A DNA stretch of 6,564 nucleotides, taken from CAZVTU01 sp964630295. Its GTDB lineage: Bacteria > Patescibacteriota > Minisyncoccia > Minisyncoccales > RBG-13-42-11. The stretch lies in NCBI GenBank assembly GCA_964630295.1, contig CAZVTU010000033.1, positions 1-6,564 on the forward strand, given 5' to 3'. A program made the translations under genes and the position numbers. Shown here one piece after another: positions 1-5,598 of this stretch (its first letter is position 1; every line of letters begins with the position of its first letter). The notes beneath the pieces were generated by a model. It did not search any database. It had not been told where the DNA came from and was given only the letters and a program-made list of their open reading frames with translations.

Positions 1-13
1 AAGTAAAATTTGT

Positions 14-44
14 GTTATTGGAGGATGAATAACCTCTTTTTTTT
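14..44 (+). terminator. Weak terminator-like hairpin with T8 tract
   Basis: GTTATT (14-19) pairs with AATAAC (28-33) around an 8-base loop, or alternatively GAGG (21-24) pairs with CCTC (33-36). Eight T residues follow at 37-44. It would end a gene lying to the left of the window. Both stems are short and AT-rich or only four pairs, so the T tract is the main evidence. Confidence 0.35.
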
Positions 45-50
45 GTACCT

Positions 51-56
51 TAAAAT
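51..56 (+). promoter_or_regulatory. Possible -10 box for the secreted-protein gene
   Basis: TAAAAT differs from the TATAAT consensus at one base and lies just after the T tract. A start about seven bases downstream would put both hairpins (88-107 and 112-125) in the leader. I find no convincing -35 hexamer 16-18 bases upstream, so this is a weak call in AT-rich DNA. Confidence 0.2.
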
Positions 57-87
57 TCTCCAAAAGGATTAGAGCTTAGAGAGTTGG

Positions 88-125
88 CATTCTGGAAAGA
101 CAGAATGACGCTCGGGAAAGACCGA
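88..125 (+). repeat. Tandem hairpins with identical GAAAGA loops
   Basis: CATTCTG (88-94) pairs perfectly with CAGAATG (101-107) around the loop GAAAGA (95-100). Four bases later TCGG (112-115) pairs with CCGA (122-125) around the same loop GAAAGA (116-121). The octamer GGAAAGAC is thus repeated at 94-101 and 115-122, each copy at a hairpin tip. No T tract follows, so these are not terminators. They lie 23 bases or more before the Shine-Dalgarno of the secreted-protein gene. They could be a structured mRNA leader, a protein-binding site, or a remnant of a REP-like palindromic element; the sequence alone does not decide. Confidence 0.5.
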
Positions 126-147
126 TTAAGAGACAAACAAAAAAACA

Positions 148-154
148 GAGGTGA
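148..154 (+). promoter_or_regulatory. Shine-Dalgarno of the secreted-protein gene
   Basis: GAGGTGA lies directly before the ATG at 158; counted from the GAGG core (148-151) the gap is six bases. It fixes the start codon. It is the only well-placed Shine-Dalgarno in the window, in contrast to all the downstream genes. Confidence 0.75.
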
Positions 155-157
155 GAG

Positions 158-1219
158 ATGAAAAAGATCTTTGTGATCGCAATGGCAGTGATGCTAATTT
201 TCGCTTTGATGGCACCGGCCTCCGTCGCCCTCGCCGCCAAACCCGGTGGTCAACCAGAAATGGTTAAAGAACGCATTATCCTAGCTGCTGATCATCATCT
301 TTTCCTACAGGGAGCATACGATAGCTATTGGGGCCCTCCCAAAATAGACAACACTTGGGAGTGGGTTATCGGCACCGGGTGGACTGGTCCAAATGTCCAA
401 GGTATCTCAGCCACTGGGCTTCTGGCGGCATATGAGAGAATCGGAAATACCCTTTACCTGGATGGAGCTATAGCTGCGGGAGATACAATGGTGGCTCGAT
501 ATAACGCGGCGCCAAGCCAGAGAACATGGTCTCAAGACATTGAGTTCTTGATGCGCTTAAGCCAAGACAGTGGAGATGATGCCTATGCAGATATAGCCAG
601 ATCGTGGTATGCCAACACAGTGGATGCCTTTACCGCCGAGGGACTCGCAGATTACTACATTGATATCCGAAAATCCCTCGCGGGCTGGGACTTGGCTTCT
701 CAGATAAGGGCAGCCCTGGCCGTGGAAAATGTTGAGTATGCTACCGGAATGGCTAGCCGTCTTATCGAACGCCGAGCCGACTGGGAAGGTGTACCTTACA
801 CAGGATTGGACTATACCATTTCCTCTTATGCTTCACTACTTTGGGCTTTCGCTGAGCTTGATAACAACGACTTTAATGGTTATATTGGCGAAATCAGAGA
901 TGCTCTTCTTGACGCTCAAGGGGACGACGGCTCCTGGGATGGCGGTGACCAGCAGAGTACAGCTTATGCCATTCTTGGTCTTGATGCTGACGGTACGGCA
1001 AAAGGTGCACAAGACAAAGCCTGGGCTTTCCTCAGAGACACTCAAAACAGTGCCGGTGGTTGGGAAACTCCTGGGGGAGAATACGGTGAGGTAAATTCCG
1101 AAGTAATTATGGCCCTCAGTGCGCTTGACCTTAAAGGGTTGAAAGCTGGATTTACCGATCCTCAACCCAACCGCGGCAGAGATCTCGGCAAACACAAACT
1201 TGATCCGATGACGCCCTAA
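158..1219 (+). CDS. Secreted alpha/alpha-toroid protein with prenyltransferase/squalene-oxidase-like repeats
   Basis: The 353-residue product begins with a Sec signal peptide: KK at 2-3, a hydrophobic core at about 4-19 and a cleavage site after ALA (24-26). The mature part is rich in aromatic residues and alternating helices. Two QW-like repeats are visible near the C-terminus: an AQGDDGSWDGG stretch at 253-263 and a TQNSAGGWETPGG stretch at 295-307, each followed by a helix (STAYAILGL, SEVIMALSAL). This is the pattern of alpha/alpha-barrel proteins of the squalene-cyclase/prenyltransferase superfamily. I see no DxDD or DCTAE cyclase motif, and an exported cyclase would be odd, so a catalytic role is not supported. 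It may bind or process a polysaccharide or other extracellular ligand; that is inference. The C-terminus is a short charged tail with no membrane anchor or sorting motif. The gene is monocistronic, between its own Shine-Dalgarno and a strong terminator. Its G+C and codon choice (GCC, GGC, CTC, CTT) differ from the genes downstream, which suggests transfer. Confidence 0.8.
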   Translation: MKKIFVIAMAVMLIFALMAPASVALAAKPGGQPEMVKERIILAADHHLFLQGAYDSYWGPPKIDNTWEWVIGTGWTGPNVQGISATGLLAAYERIGNTLYLDGAIAAGDTMVARYNAAPSQRTWSQDIEFLMRLSQDSGDDAYADIARSWYANTVDAFTAEGLADYYIDIRKSLAGWDLASQIRAALAVENVEYATGMASRLIERRADWEGVPYTGLDYTISSYASLLWAFAELDNNDFNGYIGEIRDALLDAQGDDGSWDGGDQQSTAYAILGLDADGTAKGAQDKAWAFLRDTQNSAGGWETPGGEYGEVNSEVIMALSALDLKGLKAGFTDPQPNRGRDLGKHKLDPMTP

Positions 1220-1281
1220 CTAAACCGGATCCAGATCCCTAAAAAAGCTTTAAACAAATTGCTCTCTAAGCTCAATCCTAT

Positions 1282-1320
1282 GAGGGGTGATGGCAAAGCC
1301 ACACCCCTCTTTTTATTTTG
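1282..1320 (+). terminator. Strong intrinsic terminator after the secreted-protein gene
   Basis: GAGGGGTG (1282-1289) pairs perfectly with CACCCCTC (1302-1309). The inner TGGC (1291-1294) pairs with GCCA (1298-1301) around an AAA loop, with only A1290 bulged. The 12-pair GC-rich stem is followed at once by a T-rich run (1310-1319). It sits 62 bases past the stop codon and isolates this gene from the operon that follows. Confidence 0.9.
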
Positions 1321-1346
1321 TTTTTAAGTTAAAAAAGGAGTATAAT
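1318..1346 (+). promoter_or_regulatory. Promoter of the downstream operon
   Basis: A perfect -10 box TATAAT lies at 1341-1346. TTGTTT at 1318-1323 is a half-matching -35 box at the ideal 17-base spacing. Transcription would start near 1352-1354, leaving a leader of only about 13 bases before the ATG at 1366. The -35 box uses the end of the upstream terminator's T tract, so the two elements are fused. The -10 box overlaps an ATG-TAA (1345-1350) preceded by AAGGAG (1335-1340), which gives a competing reading discussed in the findings. Confidence 0.6.
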
Positions 1347-1365
1347 GTAAAAATCATAGACAATA

Positions 1366-2361
1366 ATGAAGAAACTTCTACTTCTTTTAATTTCTTTTTT
1401 AATCGGAATCGGATTATTTTTCTGGATTTTAAAGGTGGTTGGTTGGTCGGCAATTAAAAAAGCCTTTTTAGTTTTTACTGGTTGGCAGGGGTTAGTAATT
1501 TTAGGACTAACTTTATTAATGATGATGATTGGAACTTGGAAGTGGAAAGAAATTTTAAAAGGAAGCGGAATTAAAATTTCTTTTAAAGACCTTCTTAATC
1601 CCTATTTAGCTGGGTTTTCAGTAATGTTTTTAGCTCCCGTCTTGCTTTGGGGAGGAGAAATTTTCCGAAGTTATGTATTAAAAGAAAGATATTCAGTTCC
1701 TTGGCCAAAGGGAATGGCTTCGGTCATAATTGATAGAATTTTAGAATGGACTGCTAATTTAGCAGTTATTTTTTTTGGAGGGTTATTTTTTCTTTTTAGT
1801 ATCGGCCTTCCTCCTTTAAAATTAGGAATAGTTTTTGGTGGAGTATTTTTAATTTTTTTGTTTGGAATCTCCTTTTTTTATTTTAAAAGTGTTCGAAAAG
1901 AGAGTATGTTATTTTTCATTAGAAATAAACATAACCAGCCGTTTGATACAGAAAAAGAAATCTTTAAGTTTTTTAAATTGAAGAATGCTGCTATGTGGAA
2001 AGGAATTAGCTTAGCTTTTTTAAGAGCAGCTACGATGTGTTTTCGTGCTTGGATGCTTATTTTGTTCTTAGGGAAAGGCATTGGCGCTCTACCTGCGTTA
2101 TCCATTTTGGGTTTCAGCTATTTAGCTGTAATGATTCCTATTCCTACCGCTTTGGGTTCTCACGAGGCGATACAAACTTTCGCTTTCAACGCTTTAGGTC
2201 TGGGAGTTTCTACTGCTACAGCTTTTACGATGATTCAAAGAGGAGCAGAATTAATCGTTGCCTTAATTGGCGTAGTGATTTTATTTCGTTTAGGTATCTT
2301 CTTGATAAAGAATATTTTATTCAAAAAATTAAATAATTTTACCAGAAATAATGAAGTTTAA
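1366..2361 (+). CDS. LPG-synthase-type integral membrane protein (UPF0104, flippase-like)
   Basis: The 331-residue protein is strongly hydrophobic, with about seven or eight membrane segments (roughly 5-23, 43-58, 82-95, 130-148, 153-173, 213-235, 245-262, 292-315). It matches the membrane region of lysylphosphatidylglycerol synthases (the MprF N-terminal part, UPF0104). Family landmarks are GGE at 96-98 followed by R101, the DRILE segment at 123-127 (family form ER..D), and PIPTALGSHE at 258-267 (family form P.PGGLG..E). The soluble C-terminal aminoacyl-transfer domain of MprF is absent, so it should not make lysyl-lipids. Stand-alone members are thought to move or flip lipids or lipid-linked glycans, and the true substrate here is unknown. 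It is the first gene of the operon. No Shine-Dalgarno precedes the ATG, and the predicted leader is about 13 bases. Its last 11 bases overlap the next gene. Confidence 0.85.
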   Translation: MKKLLLLLISFLIGIGLFFWILKVVGWSAIKKAFLVFTGWQGLVILGLTLLMMMIGTWKWKEILKGSGIKISFKDLLNPYLAGFSVMFLAPVLLWGGEIFRSYVLKERYSVPWPKGMASVIIDRILEWTANLAVIFFGGLFFLFSIGLPPLKLGIVFGGVFLIFLFGISFFYFKSVRKESMLFFIRNKHNQPFDTEKEIFKFFKLKNAAMWKGISLAFLRAATMCFRAWMLILFLGKGIGALPALSILGFSYLAVMIPIPTALGSHEAIQTFAFNALGLGVSTATAFTMIQRGAELIVALIGVVILFRLGIFLIKNILFKKLNNFTRNNEV

Positions 2362-2755
2362 AGTTTCAACAAAAGGATTTACTGATATTATTGATATAAC
2401 TAATGAGGTTTTTGACATTGTTAGAAAATCCAAAATAAAAGATGGAATCTGTTTAATTTCTTCACCGGGTTCGACTTGCGGTATAACTACTATGGAATAC
2501 GAATCGGGTTTAATTGAGGATTTAAAAAAAGTTTTAGAAAAAATTGCCCCAATGAGTAAAGATTATGAACATTGCAAAAAATGGGGCGATTGTAATGGCT
2601 ATGCTCATATTAGGTCAGCTTTGGTGAAACCATTTTTAACTGTCCCAATTGAAGATGGAAAGTTAGTTTTAGGTACCTGGCAGCAAATTGTTTTTATTGA
2701 TTTTGACAATCGGCCAAGAGAAAGAGAAATAATGGTAAAAATAGTAAGTGTTTAA
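2351..2755 (+). CDS. yjbQ: YjbQ family protein (UPF0047)
   Basis: At 134 residues this is a full-length single-domain member of the YjbQ/UPF0047 family. Conserved features appear in order: STCGITTMEYESGLIEDL (41-58) with E49 and D57, Y72 and H74, the N82..H86 pair (CNGYAHI), the segment VPIEDGKLVLGTWQQI (98-113), and a closing D-R-R pattern (D119, R121, R123). H74, N82 and H86 are the probable metal or ligand contacts. Escherichia coli YjbQ has weak thiamine-phosphate synthase activity, but the physiological role of the family is unsettled, so no pathway is assigned. The start overlaps the end of the preceding membrane protein by 11 bases, with no Shine-Dalgarno, which points to translational coupling. 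Low G+C like its neighbours. Family assignment is firm; function is not. Confidence 0.9.
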   Translation: MKFKVSTKGFTDIIDITNEVFDIVRKSKIKDGICLISSPGSTCGITTMEYESGLIEDLKKVLEKIAPMSKDYEHCKKWGDCNGYAHIRSALVKPFLTVPIEDGKLVLGTWQQIVFIDFDNRPREREIMVKIVSV

Positions 2756-2756
2756 T

Positions 2757-3416
2757 ATGTTAAAATCTGTTAATAAAGTGATAAAAGTATTGATTGCTTC
2801 TGATGTTTCTCTTTTGACTGGGTTTGGGTTTATCGCTCCGATTTTCGCTATTTTTATTGCTCAAAGAATTACACTCGGAGACACTGGGGAGGCAACCAGA
2901 GTAGCTGGATTTGCTATGGCGATTTATTGGGGAGTGAAATCAACTTTACAGATTCCTTTTGGTAAATACTTGGATAAAATAAAAGGAGAAAAAGACGATT
3001 TGTGGTTCGTGGTAATAGGTAATATTTTAGCAGCTCTTGCTGCTTTTGGTTATATTTTTAGTTCTCTTCCTTGGCATATTTATCTATTAAAAGGAATTTA
3101 TTCTTTAGGAATGGCAATGAATATTCCTGGCTGGTCAGCTATTTTTACTCGCCACATTGATAAAGGAAAAGAAGCTTTTGAATGGTCAACCAGAAGCACT
3201 TTCATTGGTATTGGAGCGGCAACTTCAGGAGCTTTAGGGGGAATAATTGCTTCTCAATTTGGTTTTAATATTTTATTTATTGGAGTAGGAATTTTTGCTT
3301 TGGGGAGTGCGTTTTTACCCCTTTTAGTTTATAAAGATATTTTTCCCAGAGACCATTTCTTTCCTCGAGCCCCTGAGACGAGAGAACTTCAAGTACCTCA
3401 TTTACCAAAAGAATAA
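2757..3416 (+). CDS. Half-size MFS-type membrane protein (six helices)
   Basis: From the ATG at 2757 the protein has 219 residues; a GTG at 2748 in the same frame would add three but overlaps the previous gene. I chose the ATG because it lies one base after the preceding TAA (2753-2755). Six hydrophobic segments are visible at about 13-36, 50-68, 84-102, 107-128, 147-167 and 170-192. The loop after the second carries an MFS motif A-like GKYLDKIKGEK (69-79, with G69, D73, K74, G77). The fifth segment has a glycine-rich stretch at 151-162 resembling motif C. This corresponds to the N-terminal half of a normal 12-helix, roughly 400-residue MFS carrier. The next gene starts 9 bases after the stop, so no second half follows. 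It ends in a soluble, Pro- and charge-rich tail (193-219). It may work as a dimer or be a lineage-specific short form. The substrate cannot be read from the sequence. Confidence 0.8.
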   Translation: MLKSVNKVIKVLIASDVSLLTGFGFIAPIFAIFIAQRITLGDTGEATRVAGFAMAIYWGVKSTLQIPFGKYLDKIKGEKDDLWFVVIGNILAALAAFGYIFSSLPWHIYLLKGIYSLGMAMNIPGWSAIFTRHIDKGKEAFEWSTRSTFIGIGAATSGALGGIIASQFGFNILFIGVGIFALGSAFLPLLVYKDIFPRDHFFPRAPETRELQVPHLPKE

Positions 3417-3424
3417 AAATAGTT

Positions 3425-5149
3425 ATGAAAAACCAGGAATTAGCTCAAATATTTTATGAAATTGCTGATTTTCTGGAAATGGAAGGGATAGCTTTTAAAC
3501 CTTATGCTTACCAAAAGGCAGCTATTACTTTGGAAACTTTAGAAGAAGATGTTGAGGAAATTTATAAAAAAGGTGGAATAAAAGCACTTGAAGAAATACC
3601 TGGTGTAGGGAAAAGCATTGCTGAGAAAATTGGAGAATATTTAAAAACTGGGAAGATTAAATATTATGAAGATCTCAAAAAGAAAACGCCAGTAGAAATG
3701 GAAGAGCTCACAGCTGTTGAAGGATTGGGTCCTAAAATGGTTAAAGTTTTACATCAAAAATTAGGAATTAGAAATTTAAAAGATTTAGAGAGAGCCGCTC
3801 GGGCTCATAAAATTGCTCCTTTATTTGGTTTTGGAGAAAAAACAGAAAAAAATATTTTAGAAGGGATTGAATTTTTAAAGAGAAGTAAAGGAAGATTTTT
3901 GTTGGGCGAGATTTTACCGGAAGTAAAAGAAATTTTAGAAAGATTAAAAAGTTTAAAAGAGGTGGAGCAAATTAGCGTAGCAGGTTCAGTTAGAAGAATG
4001 AAAGAAACCATTGGCGATGTGGATATTTTAGTAACTACAAGGGATCCTAAAAAGGTAATGGATTTTTTTGTTTCTCTCCCCGGGATAATAAAAGTTTGGG
4101 GTAAGGGTCCAACTAAATCTTCGATTCGAATGAAGCAAGGGTTTGACGTTGATTTAAGGGTAGTTCAAAAGAAAAGCTATGGTTCAGCTCTTCAATATTT
4201 TACAGGTTCCAAAGAGCACAATATTGCCACTCGGCGACTCGCTATTGATAAAGGTTTAAAGCTTAATGAATATGGTGTTTTTCGGGGAAAGAAAATGATT
4301 GCTGGTTGGACAGAAATAGGAGTTTATAAAGCCATTGGCCTCCCCTGGATGGAGCCCGAGTTGAGAGAAAATCAAGGAGAGATTGAGGCTGCTTTGAAAG
4401 GAAAATTACCCAAAATCATTGATTATAAAGATATTAAAGGAGATTTACATTGTCATTCTAATTGGGATGGAGGAGCAAATTCAATTGAAGAGATGGTAAA
4501 AGCAGCTCAGGATTTAGGTTATCAATATTTAGGAATTTCTGATCATACAAAATTTTTGAGAATCGAGCACGGTTTAGATGAAAAAAAATTAGCTAATCAA
4601 AGAAAAGAGATTGATAAAATAAACAAAAAATTAAAAACAAAAAACCAAAAATTTAAGATTTTACAGGGAGCTGAAACCAACATTTTAAATGATGGCTCGA
4701 TTGATATTAAAGATGAGGCCTTGAAAAAATTAGATTATGCCATTGCTGGCATCCATTCTAATTTTAAAATGGAGAAAGATAAGATGACAGAAAGAATAAT
4801 TAGAGCTATGAAAAATCCTTACATTAAAATTATTTCTCATCCTACCGGTCGAATTTTAAAGAGAAGAGATGAGTATCAATGTGATTTTGATAAAATTTTA
4901 AGAGCGGCTAAAGAGTATAAAGTGATTTTGGAAATAAATTCTTATCCGGAAAGATTGGATTTAAACGATCAGAATATTAGGAGAGCGAAAGAAGGGGGAG
5001 TGAAAATGGTCATTAATACTGACTCTCATCATCGAGACCAACTAAGATTTATTGAATTTGGCATTGCCCAAGCGCGCCGGGGTTGGGCTGAGAAAGAAGA
5101 TATCATTAATACCCAACCGTTAGAAAAGTTGTTAAAATTTTTTAAATAA
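3425..5149 (+). CDS. polX: DNA polymerase X with C-terminal PHP domain
   Basis: This 574-residue protein has the usual length and order of bacterial PolX, a gap-filling repair polymerase. Residues 1-85 form the 8-kDa-type domain with a helix-hairpin-helix (EEIPGVGKSIAEKIG, 56-70); a second hairpin is at 97-109 (AVEGLGPKMVKVL). The nucleotidyltransferase core shows GSVRR (187-191), the metal-binding GDVDILV (D198, D200), the third aspartate in FDVDLRV (D243), and FTGSKEHNIATRRLA (259-273). The PHP domain (from about 335) keeps its metal ligands: H342 and H344 (LHCHS), H374 (SDHT), E417, H444 (GIHS), H472 (SHPTGR), D533 and H535 (NTDSH). That predicts 3'-5' exonuclease or end-processing activity. 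A lysine-rich linker lies at 398-411. It starts 8 bases after the MFS stop and ends 2 bases before the Nudix start, without a Shine-Dalgarno. It should act in cytoplasmic DNA repair. Confidence 0.95.
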   Translation: MKNQELAQIFYEIADFLEMEGIAFKPYAYQKAAITLETLEEDVEEIYKKGGIKALEEIPGVGKSIAEKIGEYLKTGKIKYYEDLKKKTPVEMEELTAVEGLGPKMVKVLHQKLGIRNLKDLERAARAHKIAPLFGFGEKTEKNILEGIEFLKRSKGRFLLGEILPEVKEILERLKSLKEVEQISVAGSVRRMKETIGDVDILVTTRDPKKVMDFFVSLPGIIKVWGKGPTKSSIRMKQGFDVDLRVVQKKSYGSALQYFTGSKEHNIATRRLAIDKGLKLNEYGVFRGKKMIAGWTEIGVYKAIGLPWMEPELRENQGEIEAALKGKLPKIIDYKDIKGDLHCHSNWDGGANSIEEMVKAAQDLGYQYLGISDHTKFLRIEHGLDEKKLANQRKEIDKINKKLKTKNQKFKILQGAETNILNDGSIDIKDEALKKLDYAIAGIHSNFKMEKDKMTERIIRAMKNPYIKIISHPTGRILKRRDEYQCDFDKILRAAKEYKVILEINSYPERLDLNDQNIRRAKEGGVKMVINTDSHHRDQLRFIEFGIAQARRGWAEKEDIINTQPLEKLLKFFK

Positions 5150-5151
5150 CT

Positions 5152-5598
5152 ATGCCAGTAGAAAGATCAGCGGGAGCTGTAATTTTTAGAAAGGAAGGAG
5201 GTAAAATTTATTACCTTCTTTTACATTATCCAACTGGTTTTCGAACCTCAAAAGATTATTGGGACTTTCCAAAGGGCCATATTGAAAAAGGAGAAGATAT
5301 GATAAAAACAGCGAAAAGGGAAGTGGCTGAAGAGACTGGGTTAAAAGAAATTGAGTTTATCGAAGGTTTTAAAGAAACTATTAAATACTTTTTTAAATTC
5401 CAAGGAAAAACGGTTTTAAAATTTGTTACTTTTTATCTGGCTAAGACCAAAGAGAAAAACGTAAAAATTTCTTGGGAACACATTGGTTTTCAGTGGCTTC
5501 CTTATCAGGAGGCTTTAAAACAACTAACTTTCGAAAATGCCAAAGAAATTTTAAAAAAAGCCAATAAATTCTTAGAAGAACATGCTTCCGTTAGTTAA
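5152..5598 (+). CDS. Nudix hydrolase, Ap4A-hydrolase-like
   Basis: The 148-residue protein carries a perfect Nudix box at 42-64 (G42, E48, R56-E57, E60-E61, G63), which binds the catalytic Mg2+. The surroundings match the diadenosine tetraphosphate hydrolase branch: RSAGAVIF at 5-12, WDFPKGHIEKGE at 37-48, and FKETIKYFFK at 73-82 with FVTFYLAK at 91-98. Such enzymes split Ap4A or related nucleoside polyphosphates and can clean up damaged nucleotides or, in some bacteria, trim RNA 5' ends. Substrate assignment is by resemblance only. The start is 2 bases after the polX stop with no Shine-Dalgarno, so translation probably depends on ribosomes ending polX. The last 17 bases overlap the next gene. 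Placement beside polX fits a maintenance role. Confidence 0.9.
   Translation: MPVERSAGAVIFRKEGGKIYYLLLHYPTGFRTSKDYWDFPKGHIEKGEDMIKTAKREVAEETGLKEIEFIEGFKETIKYFFKFQGKTVLKFVTFYLAKTKEKNVKISWEHIGFQWLPYQEALKQLTFENAKEILKKANKFLEEHASVS
5195..5220 (+). other. Hairpin inside the Nudix gene enclosing an SD-like sequence
   Basis: AAGGAGGTAA (5195-5204) can pair with TTACCTTCTT (5211-5220) around the loop AATTTA; nine pairs are canonical and one is G-U in RNA. The 5' arm contains AAGGAGGT, an almost ideal Shine-Dalgarno, 43 bases inside the gene. No ATG, GTG or TTG lies at a useful distance after it, so it is not an internal start. It encodes KEGGKIYYL-type sequence and may be coincidental. Confidence 0.35.

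Noticed and set aside
836..1195. Open frame on the minus strand and one on the plus strand (729-1094) within the secreted-protein gene
   Set aside because: They lie fully inside a gene with signal peptide, repeats and Shine-Dalgarno, and their products show no recognisable domain.
1878..2336. Short open frames on both strands within the LPG-synthase-type membrane gene
   Set aside because: They are fully covered by the family-matching frame, and the products are low-complexity with no motif.
2748..2756. GTG start for the half-MFS protein
   Set aside because: It adds only three residues, overlaps the previous gene by 8 bases and has no Shine-Dalgarno; the ATG at 2757 directly after the preceding stop is simpler.
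3805..4011. Minus-strand open frame inside polX
   Set aside because: It overlaps the conserved polymerase core (GSVRR, GDVD), so it is a shadow frame.
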